From: Phallusia mammillata
Lineage: Eukaryota > Chordata > Ascidiacea > Phlebobranchia > Ascidiidae
DNA length: 64,000 nucleotides
Assembly: GCA_003260075.1 (NCBI GenBank)
Contig: QLIY01000265.1
Location: 17,722-81,721, forward strand
Direction of reading: 5' to 3'
Shown here: in pieces, positions 12,422 to 24,960 of the stretch
Position numbering within the stretch: position 1 is the stretch's first letter
Layout: every line of letters starts with the position of its first letter
The notes under the pieces: model-generated
What the model was told of the DNA's origin: nothing
The model's input: only the letters and a program-made list of their open reading frames with translations
Databases searched by the model: none
Translations under genes and position numbers: made by a program

Positions 12422-15400
12422 AAATAGATTAAGCAGTGTCGAGCTGACTATATTTACGGTTATATATTTCGTTGTCACATATCTACTGTACAAAACGGTA
12501 AAGGAAATTGTCTGCAACAATTTTTTTTAATTATCCACAATATTTGTAATAGCCTATAATTCCCCGCTATTGTGAATCCACCAGAGTTTGTTTTTGAAAG
12601 ATAGCCTATTTAGCAAACGGAAAGGCTCAAAGGTAACGATATATGTCATTTAGTCAGCTAAAATCGTGAGCTTAAAGAATGAAGGCCCCAAACCAAAGCT
12701 GAATAAAAACTTGACAAAATTCCCCACATATAACTGACAAATGGAAAAGAAGCGCTGTGGCTAATCCGGTAAAAAATGGCGTCGCGATGTTTGGTTTAGC
12801 TCTTTGTAAAGACCACGTCTACCGAAAGAATAGCTTTAATGCTCCGCCAAAGAACTAAAACTTTTATCTGCTTGCTGGCAAAAAAGAAAATTTCAGTTGT
12901 AAATCTACTGATTTTTACAGTACATTGCATATCTCGGCTTTGTAAATGTATGTCGACATTTGAACACCCGATCTACTTCTGGTTGCTTAGTTTCATGCAA
13001 TTCTTCATAATTCTAAGTAACCAAAGAGAGATCGAGGTCCCTTGACTAAGTATAGGCTTATGTCAATTGTACCGACTTTGTGACAAAGCGATATTTTGTC
13101 TACATTTAAGCGACATTAAGTTATTTTACCTTTTATTTATCTTACGATCTTAATTGTTCTTGCTTGCAATCATATCAACAAAATACTTAAATGCAGATTT
13201 TTCTTAATTGTCGCCTCTCGTAAAAATAAAAAAACAAGTTGTTTTACTAAGTTTTTCGGTATAATTGTTTTTGTTGTTTTACCTTCTGAATTATAACAAA
13301 ACAAAAATGCATCGTGCCTTATTGCTAGTAAACTAGCATCACAAATTTCTACCTTGCTCTGGTTTGCATTCTGAATCTTCTTCAAATTGATGCGCACTAC
13401 TTGGTTTTGGTCGAAGCCGAACTTAACAAAATGGACGAGAATTACAAAACACGACATCTGCACTTTTGGCTATTTCCTTCAGTTCTGTAACACATGTTTG
13501 AAACTATTTTTGGAAAATTAACATCTCTGTCAAATATACGTGTAAACTTGAGATGCGAAATCTTGCAAGATGCATTGCATGTTGCGGTAAAATAAATAAA
13601 CAAAACCTTTCAAACCTGTAAAATACCTTGATTATACGGCTGTTCGCACTTGTCGAACCACTAAAGCGACCTAAAAGCCTGAAATATTCATTTAACATCC
13701 AGTCGTTTGGCAATGTTAGAAACAAAGCGCAAAATCAAGTTTGGAAACGCCAGACGTGCAACGACTTTTCTCACGACCCCAGAGAGAATCGTTAACTGGC
13801 ATTTGCGAAGAAATTCCATCCGAGCTGTGTCAGCGGGTGTTCCTCCCTTACTTCTGGTTATCGGTTCTATAATTCGCACTTGGCAAAAAATATGGTCCAA
13901 AATGTGGCAATATCATTCAGTTTTGGGATTTTTACTTGGGGTGAAGTTAATTTGAGCCAAAACATTCTGCGTTTCGTATTAGAATTTCTTTCCTACTATT
14001 ACAATTAAAATAGTTAGATTAACCTGCGCAACTCACCTTCCAATACATTTAACACACCAACTAAGCACCCGCAGCCCCACAAAACAGGTTTTCATTTCGC
14101 AAACCATGGCAAATGTCGTAAATTTCCGCCTCCGCTTTGGGTTTTATAGAGGCGTGGTGAGGATTTCAACTCCCAAGCCATGTTACAAGTTCGCCCACTT
14201 CACCGAAACGCTACTATTTATACATGAGGCCTTTGATGGAAAAGGAAGAAACGTCCCGCTGCGGCAATTCTAATTTTACCAACACACGGTGTTACTAAAA
14301 GTTTGACATTATAAACCAAACTTACTGCAAATATACGAGTGACGTAGGTGTTATGGAAATAAGGAGAATCAGCAGAAACTCGATGAGTGCCTGAAATTGC
14401 ATATGTGTAATAAAACCGAAAACAAATCAACTTTGTTCAATTAATGAGGTCGACCTGAAAGTTTTACCTAAACTCCAACCAAAATGATCCCAAGATCCCA
14501 AGTTTTCAAGCTAATTTTATTATTTGTTGTTAGGTTGCCCCCAACAACAACACCTTCATGTAATATAATAGTTTGCCGGAGATAATGCAACTTGGTAACA
14601 AATTTTTCACATGCTTTTTATAAAGTACATAACAATTTATTAAGCACCGTTAAGTTGTCAAAAGTTAATATATTTAAACTTGCAACCTAATAAAATTTCT
14701 TTGCCGCAGTGCCGTTTGCACCAGATTGTTTTGGGCCGGATTCTTGATTACGCTAATTTTTTTATGCCGTAACGTCGGAAAATTAATCAAAACAACTTGT
14801 CACTAAACAAGCTGTCATTGTTCTAATACATTTATATACACTCACGTTATAATTCGAATAAACCCACAGATGGAAATTGCAATACAGTCGTCATCTTGCC
14901 AGGGAGCAAGAACTTGAATTTAAAATGGCGACAAAACAGCAACTTTTAAGTTACTTTAAAATCAAATATTTAAGACTAAAAACTAGCAAGCAGAAATGTT
15001 AAACATAAAGAGAAACGCATACGCATACCTGAAATATCAGTTTCGTTTCATGACAGAGAGCTGTTTGAACAGGTTTTCGCCAGCTGGAAGATTCCAAGCT
15101 AATAATGTGGATTCTAAGCGCTGTGCCGTACATATATACGTCGTCCCGTTAAGCTGATTACGTATGCGTAGCACTCTCGGTCGCGTTTTAAGCAGGAGTG
15201 TTTTTTTCCTGATTGCTTACGTTAACTGATTATCCTCAAATAATACTTTAAAGTAGAACTGTTATAAAGCGCCCTTTTACGAGCACATGTGCCCGGACTA
15301 AATCTCCCCATTGTATTTGACTAATGTATTCTAAAATGTTATGATGTGCTTGCATAACAACACTATATAGGTTTAAAAAATATTTTAACATTTAAAATAT

Positions 15401-16482
15401 TAAACAGCATCCTTATTAAATGCTTCCTTTATCATATTAAATTGCATTTATACCGATAAAAAGAGTGGTGGTTTTATGGTCTGTACAGCGTTCAATATTT
15501 GCTAATTCTTACGTAAACTTCCGAAATATTAAACTGGTATTTAATTTTGAATGTTTTGTGCGTGTTTTTTTTTCAAAATCACCTGTTACATAACATTAAT
15601 ATATTATGTAAAATCACATTAATGCGCAAAATGTAGGCATAAATTTCAGGTCGACCCATATAACACTAACGAATCAGTCATTATTTTCCGTATTCTGTTT
15701 ACATTGCACTCCCATTTGAAGCACAAACAGTTCATCGAACTTGTTGATGTAACATACCGAAACTTCCAAGTGCTAGCAATAATTTTAAGATTATAAAAAT
15801 CCTTGACAGGAGAAGATAAAAAAATATAAGCTTTCACGTGAAGATTCGCATAGCGTGTTGCATATCGCGTGTAGGCTATGCTATAACAGATCAACTTTGT
15901 TTTTTGCAACAACGTACATAGCAATTCCCAAGCGCAATAATTCACTTCCGAATGTTTTAATATAAAAAAATATCAACGAAAGATAAGTAAAAGGAATTTT
16001 GGGTCATAGTTCAGTTGGGTGTTTCCTACGGTCAACTTTTTTTGAACGGTAACTAAACCAGCATTGAAAGAATGATTCTTTTTTGAGTTGAAAGCTTTGT
16101 ACTTTAGCGTTTGTGATGTGATGTTCGGCAGTAGTTTGACTACTTTTTGTACCTCTTTTGTTTTCTGGCTATCCTTTCCGTTTGTGCACATATTTCCGTT
16201 TGTTTGCAAACCGTCGGAATCATATGTTAATGATTATCGATCTGTTGTGCATGCTTGTACAGTGTCAGGCAACACCAGATGTAACAGACAAACATTTTGC
16301 ATTTTTTTTTAATTCAAACTGATACCGAACCTAGATTAAGCCTATATGTAGCAGAACCGAGTGGTCAGATTAGCTTGTGATTTAAAAGGCCAGTGTGCTG
16401 TGCCTGAAATGCTTTGCGCAGGTAATTCACCACATTTAGTTATTGCTTTACAGCTTTGATCAGGATCTGTATGAACTGAACC

Positions 16483-19400
16483 ATGAGCAATTCGGCGAAA
16501 TACGTTTTATGGGGAATATGTGGACTGGTGTTATGTGCGGGTGTGGTGATGATTGGGTTGGGCGCAAGTTACCTTGTGTCTTATGATAGTACAGCTCCAT
16601 GCCCAGAAACTAGTCCAACTCCATGTCCAGATACCTCAACATCGAAAGTAATCGCAACTGTTGATGTCAATTTTAACAGGGTAAGTTAAACAAGTGCTGT
16701 ATTTTGAGGCAGGAACCAAAAAGAACCAGTCTTTTAAAAAACATGAGGAATAGGGAAAAAACTGCAAGTGAAATCAAGCATGACGAAAATACGTCTGTCT
16801 CCAGAGGGACCATGTAAATTACTGGTCGTCAATTAGCGTTAGGCGTTGTCCACCACAGTAGGTTTAAATGGAGTGGTTCTGAGAATGACCAATATTATGT
16901 TGGGAAGAGTAAGCCTACCAACATAGTAATTGCAAACCGTATATTGCTGTGCTGTGATGCATTACAAATTTGTTTTGATGCTATACCACCTCTATTATTG
17001 CATAAAGCTAAGCTATGAATAGGGCAGAAAGTCAAACAGAAGATACAATGATGTCAAGAAATTAAAATTATTGTGCCGAGGATGTACAGCTTTTTGTTTT
17101 GGTCAATTTGGTTTTGCAATTAGGCTATAGCTGCCACGTACTGAGTGTACATCAACACTGACTAGTACGTTAACTGACGTTACAATGACAGTTAAACAAC
17201 CGAGTTTTTATGACTGGGCGATCGCTTTCCAAACAGAGTGTAAGAATGGCCACAATTCTCGCGCCCGCTTATCAGTTTTTGTTGGATCTGTAACGTCTGC
17301 AAATACCGCCTTTTTGCAAACTTTGCGACAATGTGATAGACGTGTCGCCTGTGTTGTAGGTCTTGAGGCAGCAGTGTATCCCCCCCCCCCCCTAACGTCT
17401 GCAAATACCGCCTTTTTGCAAACTTTGCGACAATGTGATAAACGTGTTGCCTGTGTTGTAGGTCTTGAGGCAGCAGTGTATTCTACCAGTAAACGTAATT
17501 TTGCACCAAAACAGCAATTTCGTGTAGCCGATAGTGTTTTTGGATCCCTGAGCATAGAGCAATGGAGTGTTTGTTGGCATGGACTTTGGGCGTAGCGTTA
17601 CTGAGTATCGGGGTATTTTGGTACGGCACTGTACACACTGGCATGGCAAATGTTTTGTCGTCATATGGTGCAAATCATGGAATACACGCAAACATTGATA
17701 AACGATTTTGTAGGGTAAGAAAAGCATTGTTTGTGCATGAATCCGCTTTAATACACTGCTAGTGCAATATTTTTGCATTTGTTGCAAAACGCATGTTTTT
17801 GGCTTCAAACTATGATAAAGTTGAACTGTGGACTAATCATATATAAGCCTAAACAGATAAGCTGTAAATCTTATTGTTGCTGTTTCGCGTTTACATTTAG
17901 AAAAAAAGATCAAATTTTGTCTCTACAAGCAATGGTTGGCTTTACTATCTGCTGTGCACTTGGTTTTAAGCTTAGCCTTTTCAGTTGTTAGAAATTTGGA
18001 TCGTTTAAAACTACATTTGCCAGGAAACAGAAATGCAATTAACATTCGATCACGTATGCTAAACAGCAGATGCTGTCTAGTTTCACGAATACAAGATTTC
18101 TACTATACCCGCGGGCTTACATTTTTTGGCTGATGTGTGTGGAATGCAACGAATTCTAGCTTAAATGGCTAAAACCTTTTCAACACCAACTTAAAAGTCT
18201 CTCTGAACAGCGAATCTCTCTGCATGTTTTGGCTTTAAACGCAATATTTACAACAAAAGGTATAAATCATGCGATATTATTTGACAGATTCAGTACAGCA
18301 AAGACAATCACATTCTTCTCGACGTCCACGCAATCCAAAGTCCTGATGGTCGAAGTTCTCTGGATGTCATTGATGTTGCTGAGTGCGTCAGTCCTTCACA
18401 AACATGTCAACACTTTATTCTTAGTCCGGGACAGTCTGTGGTTGTACAAATTGCTGAGAAAGAGGTGAATAGTAGACCAGACATTCTAGTTAAAACACAT
18501 TTGGCTATACTCTTTTGCTACATAATATATGAAAAAAGTTACGTCTCAAACTTACATTTTTGTAAGTTTTGATCGGGAACGCTGGGAACTGGATTTTCTA
18601 TTTACAATATTTTAGTCAAATGATTTAAAACATACCAAGACTGGTATAAAAAAATATCCATACTTGTGACCTTGTAGACATCAAATGTTGACGTGACTTG
18701 CTTTGAAACGTTATGGAGTGTCCAGGAAGGAGATATTGAACCAACCGATTGTTTTCCACTAACTGGCTATTGGTTTGGAGGCGCGGAAATGTATTATCAG
18801 GATTGGCCAATTAACAGGTTTGTGATAGTAAAGGGTATTTGCCATACGTTATATAGGGTGGGGCTTGACTGTTGCCAAATCTTTGCAAATTTCAAGTCAT
18901 TTTTTCTCACATAGATTGACAAATTGATCAAAACGCTTCACTAAACGTATTGTACTTTTAGCTGGAACAAACACATGTCATTCTACCTTTCCGGTGATAT
19001 GTATGCGAACGATCAGGAATTCGGTTCGGTGCTGGAACGCTACTGGTTGTCGTCGCACGGTGTCGCACTTTATGTACCGGACCACGTACCTTTACACGTC
19101 AGCATAGAATACGGCCACATATGTTTCAAGGGTGAGTTTTGATCTGCTCGGATTGCTCAAGAGGTTCTTAAAGCTGACACTACCTTAGTTACCATAAGAA
19201 ATAGAACTGATACAGAATGCAAAATTTTTCTTAAAATATTTTGTGTTGTACTGGAAACAACACGTATTTTTGACCCATCAATGCATTTTTAACACTTGAA
19301 TAGGTTCGTCTACCTCACCGTACACCCCTCCACTTGACAAGCCTCAAAATTTACTGACTTACACAACGTGTTTTGGAAGCTCTCCACAGGTTGTCCACGA

Positions 19401-21919
19401 ATACGTATTAAAGGTAAATTGCACACAGACCTGTATTTATAAACCCTAAACCGTATTTTGTCTTTACAATACTTTTTGAAACAACTTAAATACAAAGCAA
19501 TTTAAACATACATACCAAAAGAAATTTAATGGGTGCAGACTTTTTTCGCAAGACCGAACACTTTACCAGACTTGCGAATGATGAAATCACCGATCTGGTC
19601 AACTTGGGCACAGTACAAAAAGAACATTAATCAGTCCATCATCCTCGATTACGCGCACCAGATTCTTCAGCACAACTTTACAAACAGTCAGTTAGAAATT
19701 GACGACAAGTGAGTTTTTTAGTAGAGTTACTTACACAGGTACTTCACTGCACAGAAGTTTTCAAAATTCCTACAGGTGGCGCAAAGAGCATTCACAAATA
19801 TTTAAAATGCAATTTGTGTAGAAAAAATGCTGACCGTTAGCATATTTCCAACATGTTTCATTTGATGTCTAAAAGATCACAAGTATGGATATTTTTTTAT
19901 ACCAGTCTATAGGTATGTCTTAAACATTTTGGAAATATGCTGACGGTTAGGGCTATTATTACGGTTGTGGGTTTCATAATAATAATAACCAAAAACATTA
20001 TCCAAAAACCTAGTTCTCTTGTGTCACATTTTGTCCCTCACCTCATTCCTGTGTCAGTAGCTCTGATTTTTTCGGATATGGACTGCACATTACGTGTCCA
20101 AGCTGCTACCTCCAAAGTCTACTTCAGCAGTCTTCTCTAAAGCATATATTTACAATAAAGTCATATTAACTGTGTTTAAGACTAGCTCATTTTTGCATTT
20201 AGGTATGAAGTTGAATACGGTGATTTTAATTTTGACCCCGTTAAGTTTCCGAACGCCTCCGAAATGATCCGAACTCTCAATGACCTTGGCTTCCGAACCA
20301 CTATCTGGGTGACACCATTTGTTGACCAGGATTCAGTGAATTTCAATGCGGGCAATTCAAACGGAAATTTTATCGTCAACAGCAAAACGGGAACTAGTGG
20401 ACAGGTTGCGTGGTGGAACGGACGTGCTGCAACGATCGACTTTACGAAACCCGAAGCTTGTGATTGGTTGGTTTGATTACGCTCGACATAAACATTACCC
20501 TGTAGGTCACCTTTGTATTTGCAGATATTGGACAGTGTATATGTTCTGTCTGTAGGGGTTAACCGTAGAGGTTATCAACCATAGTGCAGTTGTATATGCA
20601 GGGAGCGTCAGTTGCTCGTACTATAGCCTACATCGTACTCAAAAACATATTATCTTTCTACAGGTATGAGGAGCTTTTAAAAAAAGCAAGATCTGATTAT
20701 GGGGTCGATTCCTTCAAGTTTGACGCAGGAGAAATTAATTACGTCACTGGGGTTCCAAATTTCAAGCTTCACGAAGACCTGGCTAATTTGGGTCGATACA
20801 CTCAATACTACGCCGAATGTGCAGCTAGGTAGTAGGCCTAGTGTGTAGGCCACAGGATATTTTTTTATGCACAACTTTAAAGCAAAGTTAACGCAAGAGT
20901 CGCTAGTAAAGTTAACCTTGTAAGACTGTCGACACCTAATTTGCACCTTTTGTATCTTTGTGCACATCAAGATTCCCACCAAAACCGTTAAACAATAATG
21001 ATACGAACGTTGGTCTGTTGGTAGATTTGGGACTCAAATTGAGGTGCGGGCAGCGTGGAACAGTCAACACCTTCCTGTTTTTGTAAGGATGATGGACAAG
21101 GACTCAACGTGGACCCGGGCCAAGGGATTGAAGACTCTTATTCCTACGGCTCTTACATTCAGTCTTCTTGGTTACCCGTATATATTGCCTGACATGATTG
21201 GAGGTTAGATAGGATGGGGAAAAAGTGATTTTAATAAATAGTCAACGACGACCACTATTGTAGAAGGCAATTTTGGCTACATACGTCCAATAGTCACCAG
21301 ATGCACTGTTCTTATAAGTCCAATAAGTGCGCACTGTCTGCAGCTTACTTAAAATGTGATTTGCTATTACAAATCGCTATTGCTTTCTTTATGTTTAGGC
21401 AACGGGTACGAATCGGGATTCTTGAACACCAAACTTCCTGAGCGCGAACTTTTTATCCGCTGGCTTCAGATCACTGCTTTCCTACCTTCAATGCAATTTT
21501 CGTTTACACCATGGCAATACGATAACGACACGGTTCAGATTGCACTAGATTACGTAACTTTGCACGAAACGGTGGTTTTTGACGAGTTAGAGCGCGCTTC
21601 ACTCGATTACGTTAGTGGTGCAAGCGCGATGGGACCCATACGTCCAATCTGGTGGGTGACATATGACGATCAGAAAGCGTACACAATTGATGACGAGTTT
21701 ATGGTGGGTGATGTGTATTTGGTTGCTCCGATCGTGGAAAATGCGACGAGGTCCAGGGACATATATCTTCCAGGACCAATGTGGAGGGACGGAGTCCAGA
21801 GGATAGCGTGGGAAGACCAGCTTCGAAAAGAAGGAAATATGATTTTGGGAGGAACTTTGCTTAGGGATTACAGAATAGAACTGGAAGAAGTGTCTTGGTG
21901 GAAACTTCACTTAGTTTAG
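16483..21919 (+). CDS. MYORG: MYORG-like glycoside hydrolase family 31, type II membrane protein
   Basis: Ten exons: 16483-16680, 18288-18464, 18678-18817, 18962-19131, 19304-19413, 19539-19708, 20203-20466, 20664-20828, 21025-21203 and 21399-21919; 2094 nt, 697 residues (human 714). Exon 1 encodes a cytoplasmic stub and one membrane helix (GICGLVLCAGVVMIGLGASY), then a Cys/Pro/Thr-rich stalk. The rest is a lumenal GH31 domain. Matching segments are WFGGAEM, VLERYWLSS, SPIWSTWA, LEIDD, YGDFNFD, FKFDAGE (nucleophile Asp), MDKDS (probable acid/base Asp), LGYPYILPDMIGG and PERELFIRW. Mammalian MYORG is an ER/Golgi-lumenal retaining alpha-galactosidase; substrate conservation is inferred from these motifs. 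An alternative first exon lies at 17562-17714. Convergent with KLHDC4. Confidence 0.92.
17291..17481. repeat. direct duplication interrupted by poly-C (probable assembly artefact)
   Basis: An 89-bp segment beginning taacgtctgcaaataccg occurs at 17291-17379 and 17393-17481, separated by 13 C (17380-17392). Differences are few (tagacgtgtcgcc against taaacgtgttgcc). It lies in the first intron of the MYORG-like gene, just upstream of the alternative first exon, and creates a spurious 136-codon ORF. Confidence 0.85.
17562..17714 (+). CDS. alternative first exon of the MYORG-like gene (second membrane anchor)
   Basis: An ATG opens 51 codons ending in AGG followed by a GTAAGA donor, phase 0, exactly as the exon at 16483-16680 does. 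The product has one hydrophobic helix (LAWTLGVALLSIGVFWYG) and a short stalk ending DKRFCR. Spliced to exon 2 (18288) it would give a 682-residue form with a different anchor and cytoplasmic end. The matching phase, matching topology and position favour mutually exclusive promoters and first exons. Alternatively one of the two exons is a spurious ORF; transcripts would decide. Confidence 0.55.
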
Positions 21920-22580
21920 CCCCAGGGTCGGGGTAAGACGGTTTCGTCGGTATGATAATACTTTCAAATCTATGCACAAACACTATTATAATTGTTAAAT
22001 TGGGACATTTAAAGTCATTAAAATAAAAACCTGAAATGTCTGTTGACTGTTATTAGGTTTACTGACAGGTATAATAACCGCTAGCATGTAAACGCAAAAT
22101 TAGGCCTGTCATAGTTTCAACTAGAACTACTTTCACAGCATTTTCACCTCATTTCCACTATAGTTTTTTTTTTGAAAGGGCAATATATTCACAACATAAT
22201 TTCGGACCAATTTTGAATTTTTCATTACAATCATGATTGTTTCTGCCTGGCAGAATTGCACGGGCTAATATAAACATGTTGTTACAACGGCTATCCAATT
22301 TCATACATTTTTGATGTAGTTTTTTTAGCTGGGAAGTTGCAGATAACTGCAATATATCTACGATCATCCCAGGATATGTAAACCATAAGTTAGTGCCAGG
22401 CAATCCCACCTTTGATTGGAGTGTTATAAATTAGATAAATATTCTTTCAACTCAACAAGTTGCCCCCCCCCCACCTTTGATTGGAGTGTTATAAATTAGA
22501 TAAATATTCTTTCAACTCAATAAGTTTCAACTCAATAAAACTTTTTCCAAAAAAATGAATCATAGTTTTGTGCCACATTT
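21920..22580 (+). promoter_or_regulatory. convergent 3' region with MYORG polyadenylation signal
   Basis: The space between the stop codons of the MYORG-like gene (plus) and KLHDC4 (minus). AATAAA at 22022-22027 lies about 100 nt after the MYORG stop. A 55-bp segment starting acctttgattggagtg is duplicated around 10 C (22408-22462, C run 22463-22472, second copy 22473-22526). Confidence 0.6.
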
Positions 22581-24179
22581 TCAAGTTCCAAAGAAAAGCA
22601 CTTTAGCATTGTTTTTGGCTGTTCTTCTTGTTTCATCAGCTCGAATGTCTTCCTCTGCCATGGAGCTAGCTTCTTCCAACCATTGTTCACTTGTGCGAGC
22701 CCAAAATTCATCAAAGCTTTCTCCACCTAAAACACAAGGTTTTGATTTGGCATCACCTTCACCATTATTTGTATCATTTGTGGAAGAATGTGGCTCTTCA
22801 TCACTTTCATCTGAGTCCTCTTCATCCTCTTCTTCCATCCAGTCCTTACTTGTGTCATCAGCCTCAACAATCTGTTTCCACTCATCCATTTTTTTCACAT
22901 CAATGCTCCAGAGATCATTTAACGTTACTTGCTTTTCCTTCTCTTCAAAAACTCCCCCGTACACAAATAAGTAATTTTTCTTTAGAACAATATTTGCATT
23001 CATTCTTGCACAGGGCAACAAAAATGTATGAGGTTTATCAGGTTGGCTGTCGCTTGTTGTAGGATCTTCATCAGTGTTTGTTGCTGTGTTAGGGTCATCA
23101 TTAGAGCCAATGTCAGATTCAGCTGATTTGTTTTTCTTCTGGACCTTTGGTTTACGAAGGTCCAAGTTGAACCAACGATATGAAACCAAATCTATGCAAT
23201 GCAATGAGTTGAAGAAGTAACTATCAATATCTTCCTCCAAGTCCTCATCACAAACACCACCAAACATTACAGCTCTGTTTGGGGCCATTTGTGTTAGCGA
23301 AAAATTTGATCGAGGCCATGGTTTGTTGCCTGAATCTTTCACTTGACTCCACTTAAATTTCCCACTGATATCATCAGCCAAAAGAAACATGTCTGTGTGT
23401 GCACTACCTTTTTCTAGATCCTTTTTTAGCTTTACTTTTGAATATCCACCAACAACCAAGATGCCATTAGGTGTAACAGTTAGCTGACAGGCTGAGCGAG
23501 GTGATGGTCCATTGCCTCCAACTGTTAATTTTGTCCATTTGTATTCTGTCAAACTGAATGTGAAGCAGTCATTGAAATACAAGAAGTTTTTGCTACTCTC
23601 ATGGAAGCCACCAAAAACAAAAATGCTTTTCTTGTATACAGCCATTCGATGTCCACTTCGCTGTGAGGGACCACCAGAAGCTTTTATCTCCTCCCATTTG
23701 TGATCCTTTAAACTAAGTACCCACAAATCCTTGTAGTGGTAGAATTGGGCATTGTTAGGTGAAGCAAACTCCCCACCAAAAATCCACATTTGGCCACCTT
23801 CTTTTGACACAGCTACAGCCTGATGAGCACAACGGGGTGGAGGTGCTTGTGGTATTAGTTGTTTTGTCCACTCATTCTTTTTAATGCTGTAGACAAACGT
23901 ATCATTGTACACAAATGTCTTGCGTCCATTGAAGTATTCCCCACCGAATAAAATCAGTTCATCTTTTTCTGGGTGTGCAACAACAGATAAATTACTTCTG
24001 GGTGAAGGGTGTGATGACTTTTCTTCATTGAAGGTTGTCCTTTTTCTGTCTATTTCCTTGAATTCTGCAATCATAGCCTCCAAATCTTCCATTCCCTCAT
24101 TTTTGGCATCTTTTTTAGCAAGCTTATTGGCAGCTTTTTCTGCACCCCTACCTTTCTCCTTTTTCCCCTTTTTGCCCAT
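22581..24179 (-). CDS. KLHDC4: Kelch domain-containing protein 4
   Basis: A single uninterrupted ORF of 532 codons. The start MGKKGKKEKGRGAEK matches the highly conserved KLHDC4 N-terminus, so ATG 24179 is secure. A basic N-terminal 30 residues and an acidic helix (EDLEAMIAEF) precede six kelch-type repeats with Gly-Gly motifs: ILFGGEYF, WIFGGEFA, FVFGGFHE, LVVGGYSK, VMFGGVCDE and FVYGGVFEE. These should form a beta-propeller. An acidic Asp/Glu/Ser tail follows, and the C-terminus ends in a short charged helix. Human KLHDC4 (about 520 residues) is of poorly defined function; related kelch proteins act as protein-binding scaffolds. The coding region has no intron, unlike the MYORG, TM7SF3 and TBL1XR1 genes here. 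MED22 lies 335 nt upstream on the same strand. Confidence 0.95.
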   Translation of the reverse strand: MGKKGKKEKGRGAEKAANKLAKKDAKNEGMEDLEAMIAEFKEIDRKRTTFNEEKSSHPSPRSNLSVVAHPEKDELILFGGEYFNGRKTFVYNDTFVYSIKKNEWTKQLIPQAPPPRCAHQAVAVSKEGGQMWIFGGEFASPNNAQFYHYKDLWVLSLKDHKWEEIKASGGPSQRSGHRMAVYKKSIFVFGGFHESSKNFLYFNDCFTFSLTEYKWTKLTVGGNGPSPRSACQLTVTPNGILVVGGYSKVKLKKDLEKGSAHTDMFLLADDISGKFKWSQVKDSGNKPWPRSNFSLTQMAPNRAVMFGGVCDEDLEEDIDSYFFNSLHCIDLVSYRWFNLDLRKPKVQKKNKSAESDIGSNDDPNTATNTDEDPTTSDSQPDKPHTFLLPCARMNANIVLKKNYLFVYGGVFEEKEKQVTLNDLWSIDVKKMDEWKQIVEADDTSKDWMEEEDEEDSDESDEEPHSSTNDTNNGEGDAKSKPCVLGGESFDEFWARTSEQWLEEASSMAEEDIRADETRRTAKNNAKVLFFGT

Positions 24180-24465
24180 ATTTTATGTGTTATGTAACCA
24201 AACACAAACTAATTTTTAAGAAATACATGTGATAAAAAACTTTGATAAAGTAAAACAGTTTTTAACGAATGGCATCACATTATGTTTCTACGTCAAAAAC
24301 AAATGGAGAAACTGGGCAAGCAATACCTTTTACATTTTAAGTTGTTTACTTGGATCTACCCAATAACACATTAGCTATGATACAATCAGCAAACAAACAA
24401 AATTCAAAAAACTTAAGGCAAGAAACAAACAAAAACATAGCACTAAAATGCATACAATATTACCA

Positions 24466-24471
24466 TTTATT
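24466..24471 (-). promoter_or_regulatory. polyadenylation signal of MED22
   Basis: AATAAA on the minus strand, 43 nt beyond the MED22 stop codon. About 290 nt separate it from the KLHDC4 start. The downstream sequence is T-rich and includes possible acceptor AGs (for example near 24209), which is relevant to a possible trans-spliced operon. Confidence 0.5.
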
Positions 24472-24513
24472 CAAATTTTGATTGCTAATGGCAAAGCGGT
24501 AAATGAAAGCCAA

Positions 24514-24960
24514 TCATTTGTGTGTAGCTTTTGGTCTGTTTGAGCAATAATACTCGGACTCTAAGTCATGCAAAGCAATTGCAAAGTCATCTCTTAGATG
24601 TACCAGCTGTTCTTTTCTTTTGTTTGCAATGTCGTTTAAGGCTTGATTTTGTTCTTCAACATGTCGGTTTACACTAGGAAAGTCATTTAAGATAACAAAC
24701 GTTTTCAACTCTGATGTTAGCCTCAGCAAAGATTCACCAGCCCGGACAATGTTTGCAGCTCTAACCCGCATTTGGTAAACATCATAGTAGTTTTGAGACA
24801 CCCGATCAACTTGCTGCAAATCTTCCACCTGTGCTGACTTGATAATTTCATTGAAATTTTCCATCATTGCTCGGACATCATCGTGTAGCCTTTTGTTGTA
24901 AGAATTGAGCAGGTTTTGAGTGGTGTGTGACAGAGCCTGTCTTGACTGATGAACAGCCAT
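24514..24960 (-). CDS. MED22: Mediator complex subunit 22
   Basis: An intronless ORF of 148 residues. It aligns over nearly its whole length with human MED22/SURF5: LLNSYNKRLHDDVRAMMENF, VRAANIVRAGESLLRLTSEL and FVILNDFPSVN are near-identical blocks, and the acidic ESEYYCS end corresponds to EEEYYSS. Mediator bridges transcription factors and RNA polymerase II; MED22 is a helical subunit of the head module that pairs with MED11. The length matches the shorter human isoform (about 140) rather than the 200-residue one. It lies upstream of KLHDC4 in the same orientation and about 360 bp from the first LITAF-type gene. Confidence 0.95.
   Translation of the reverse strand: MAVHQSRQALSHTTQNLLNSYNKRLHDDVRAMMENFNEIIKSAQVEDLQQVDRVSQNYYDVYQMRVRAANIVRAGESLLRLTSELKTFVILNDFPSVNRHVEEQNQALNDIANKRKEQLVHLRDDFAIALHDLESEYYCSNRPKATHK

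Larger units (their letters stand above)
10675..16482. other. intergenic region without a recognisable gene
   Basis: This 5.8-kb stretch lies between TM7SF3 and the MYORG-like gene. All ORFs are short, have no recognisable domain and overlap on both strands. The only structure seen is one poly-C duplication (11260-11636) and one short inverted-repeat element (12238-12421). ATGGCG motifs near 12776 and 14924 resemble initiator/YY1-type sites, but nothing downstream can be tied to them. Confidence 0.55.

Noticed and set aside
17185..17595. 136-codon ORF with an internal duplicated segment
   Set aside because: The repeat is the poly-C-joined duplication, the frame runs through the homopolymer as a Pro run, and there is no domain or splice logic. 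It overlaps the start of the alternative MYORG exon in another frame.
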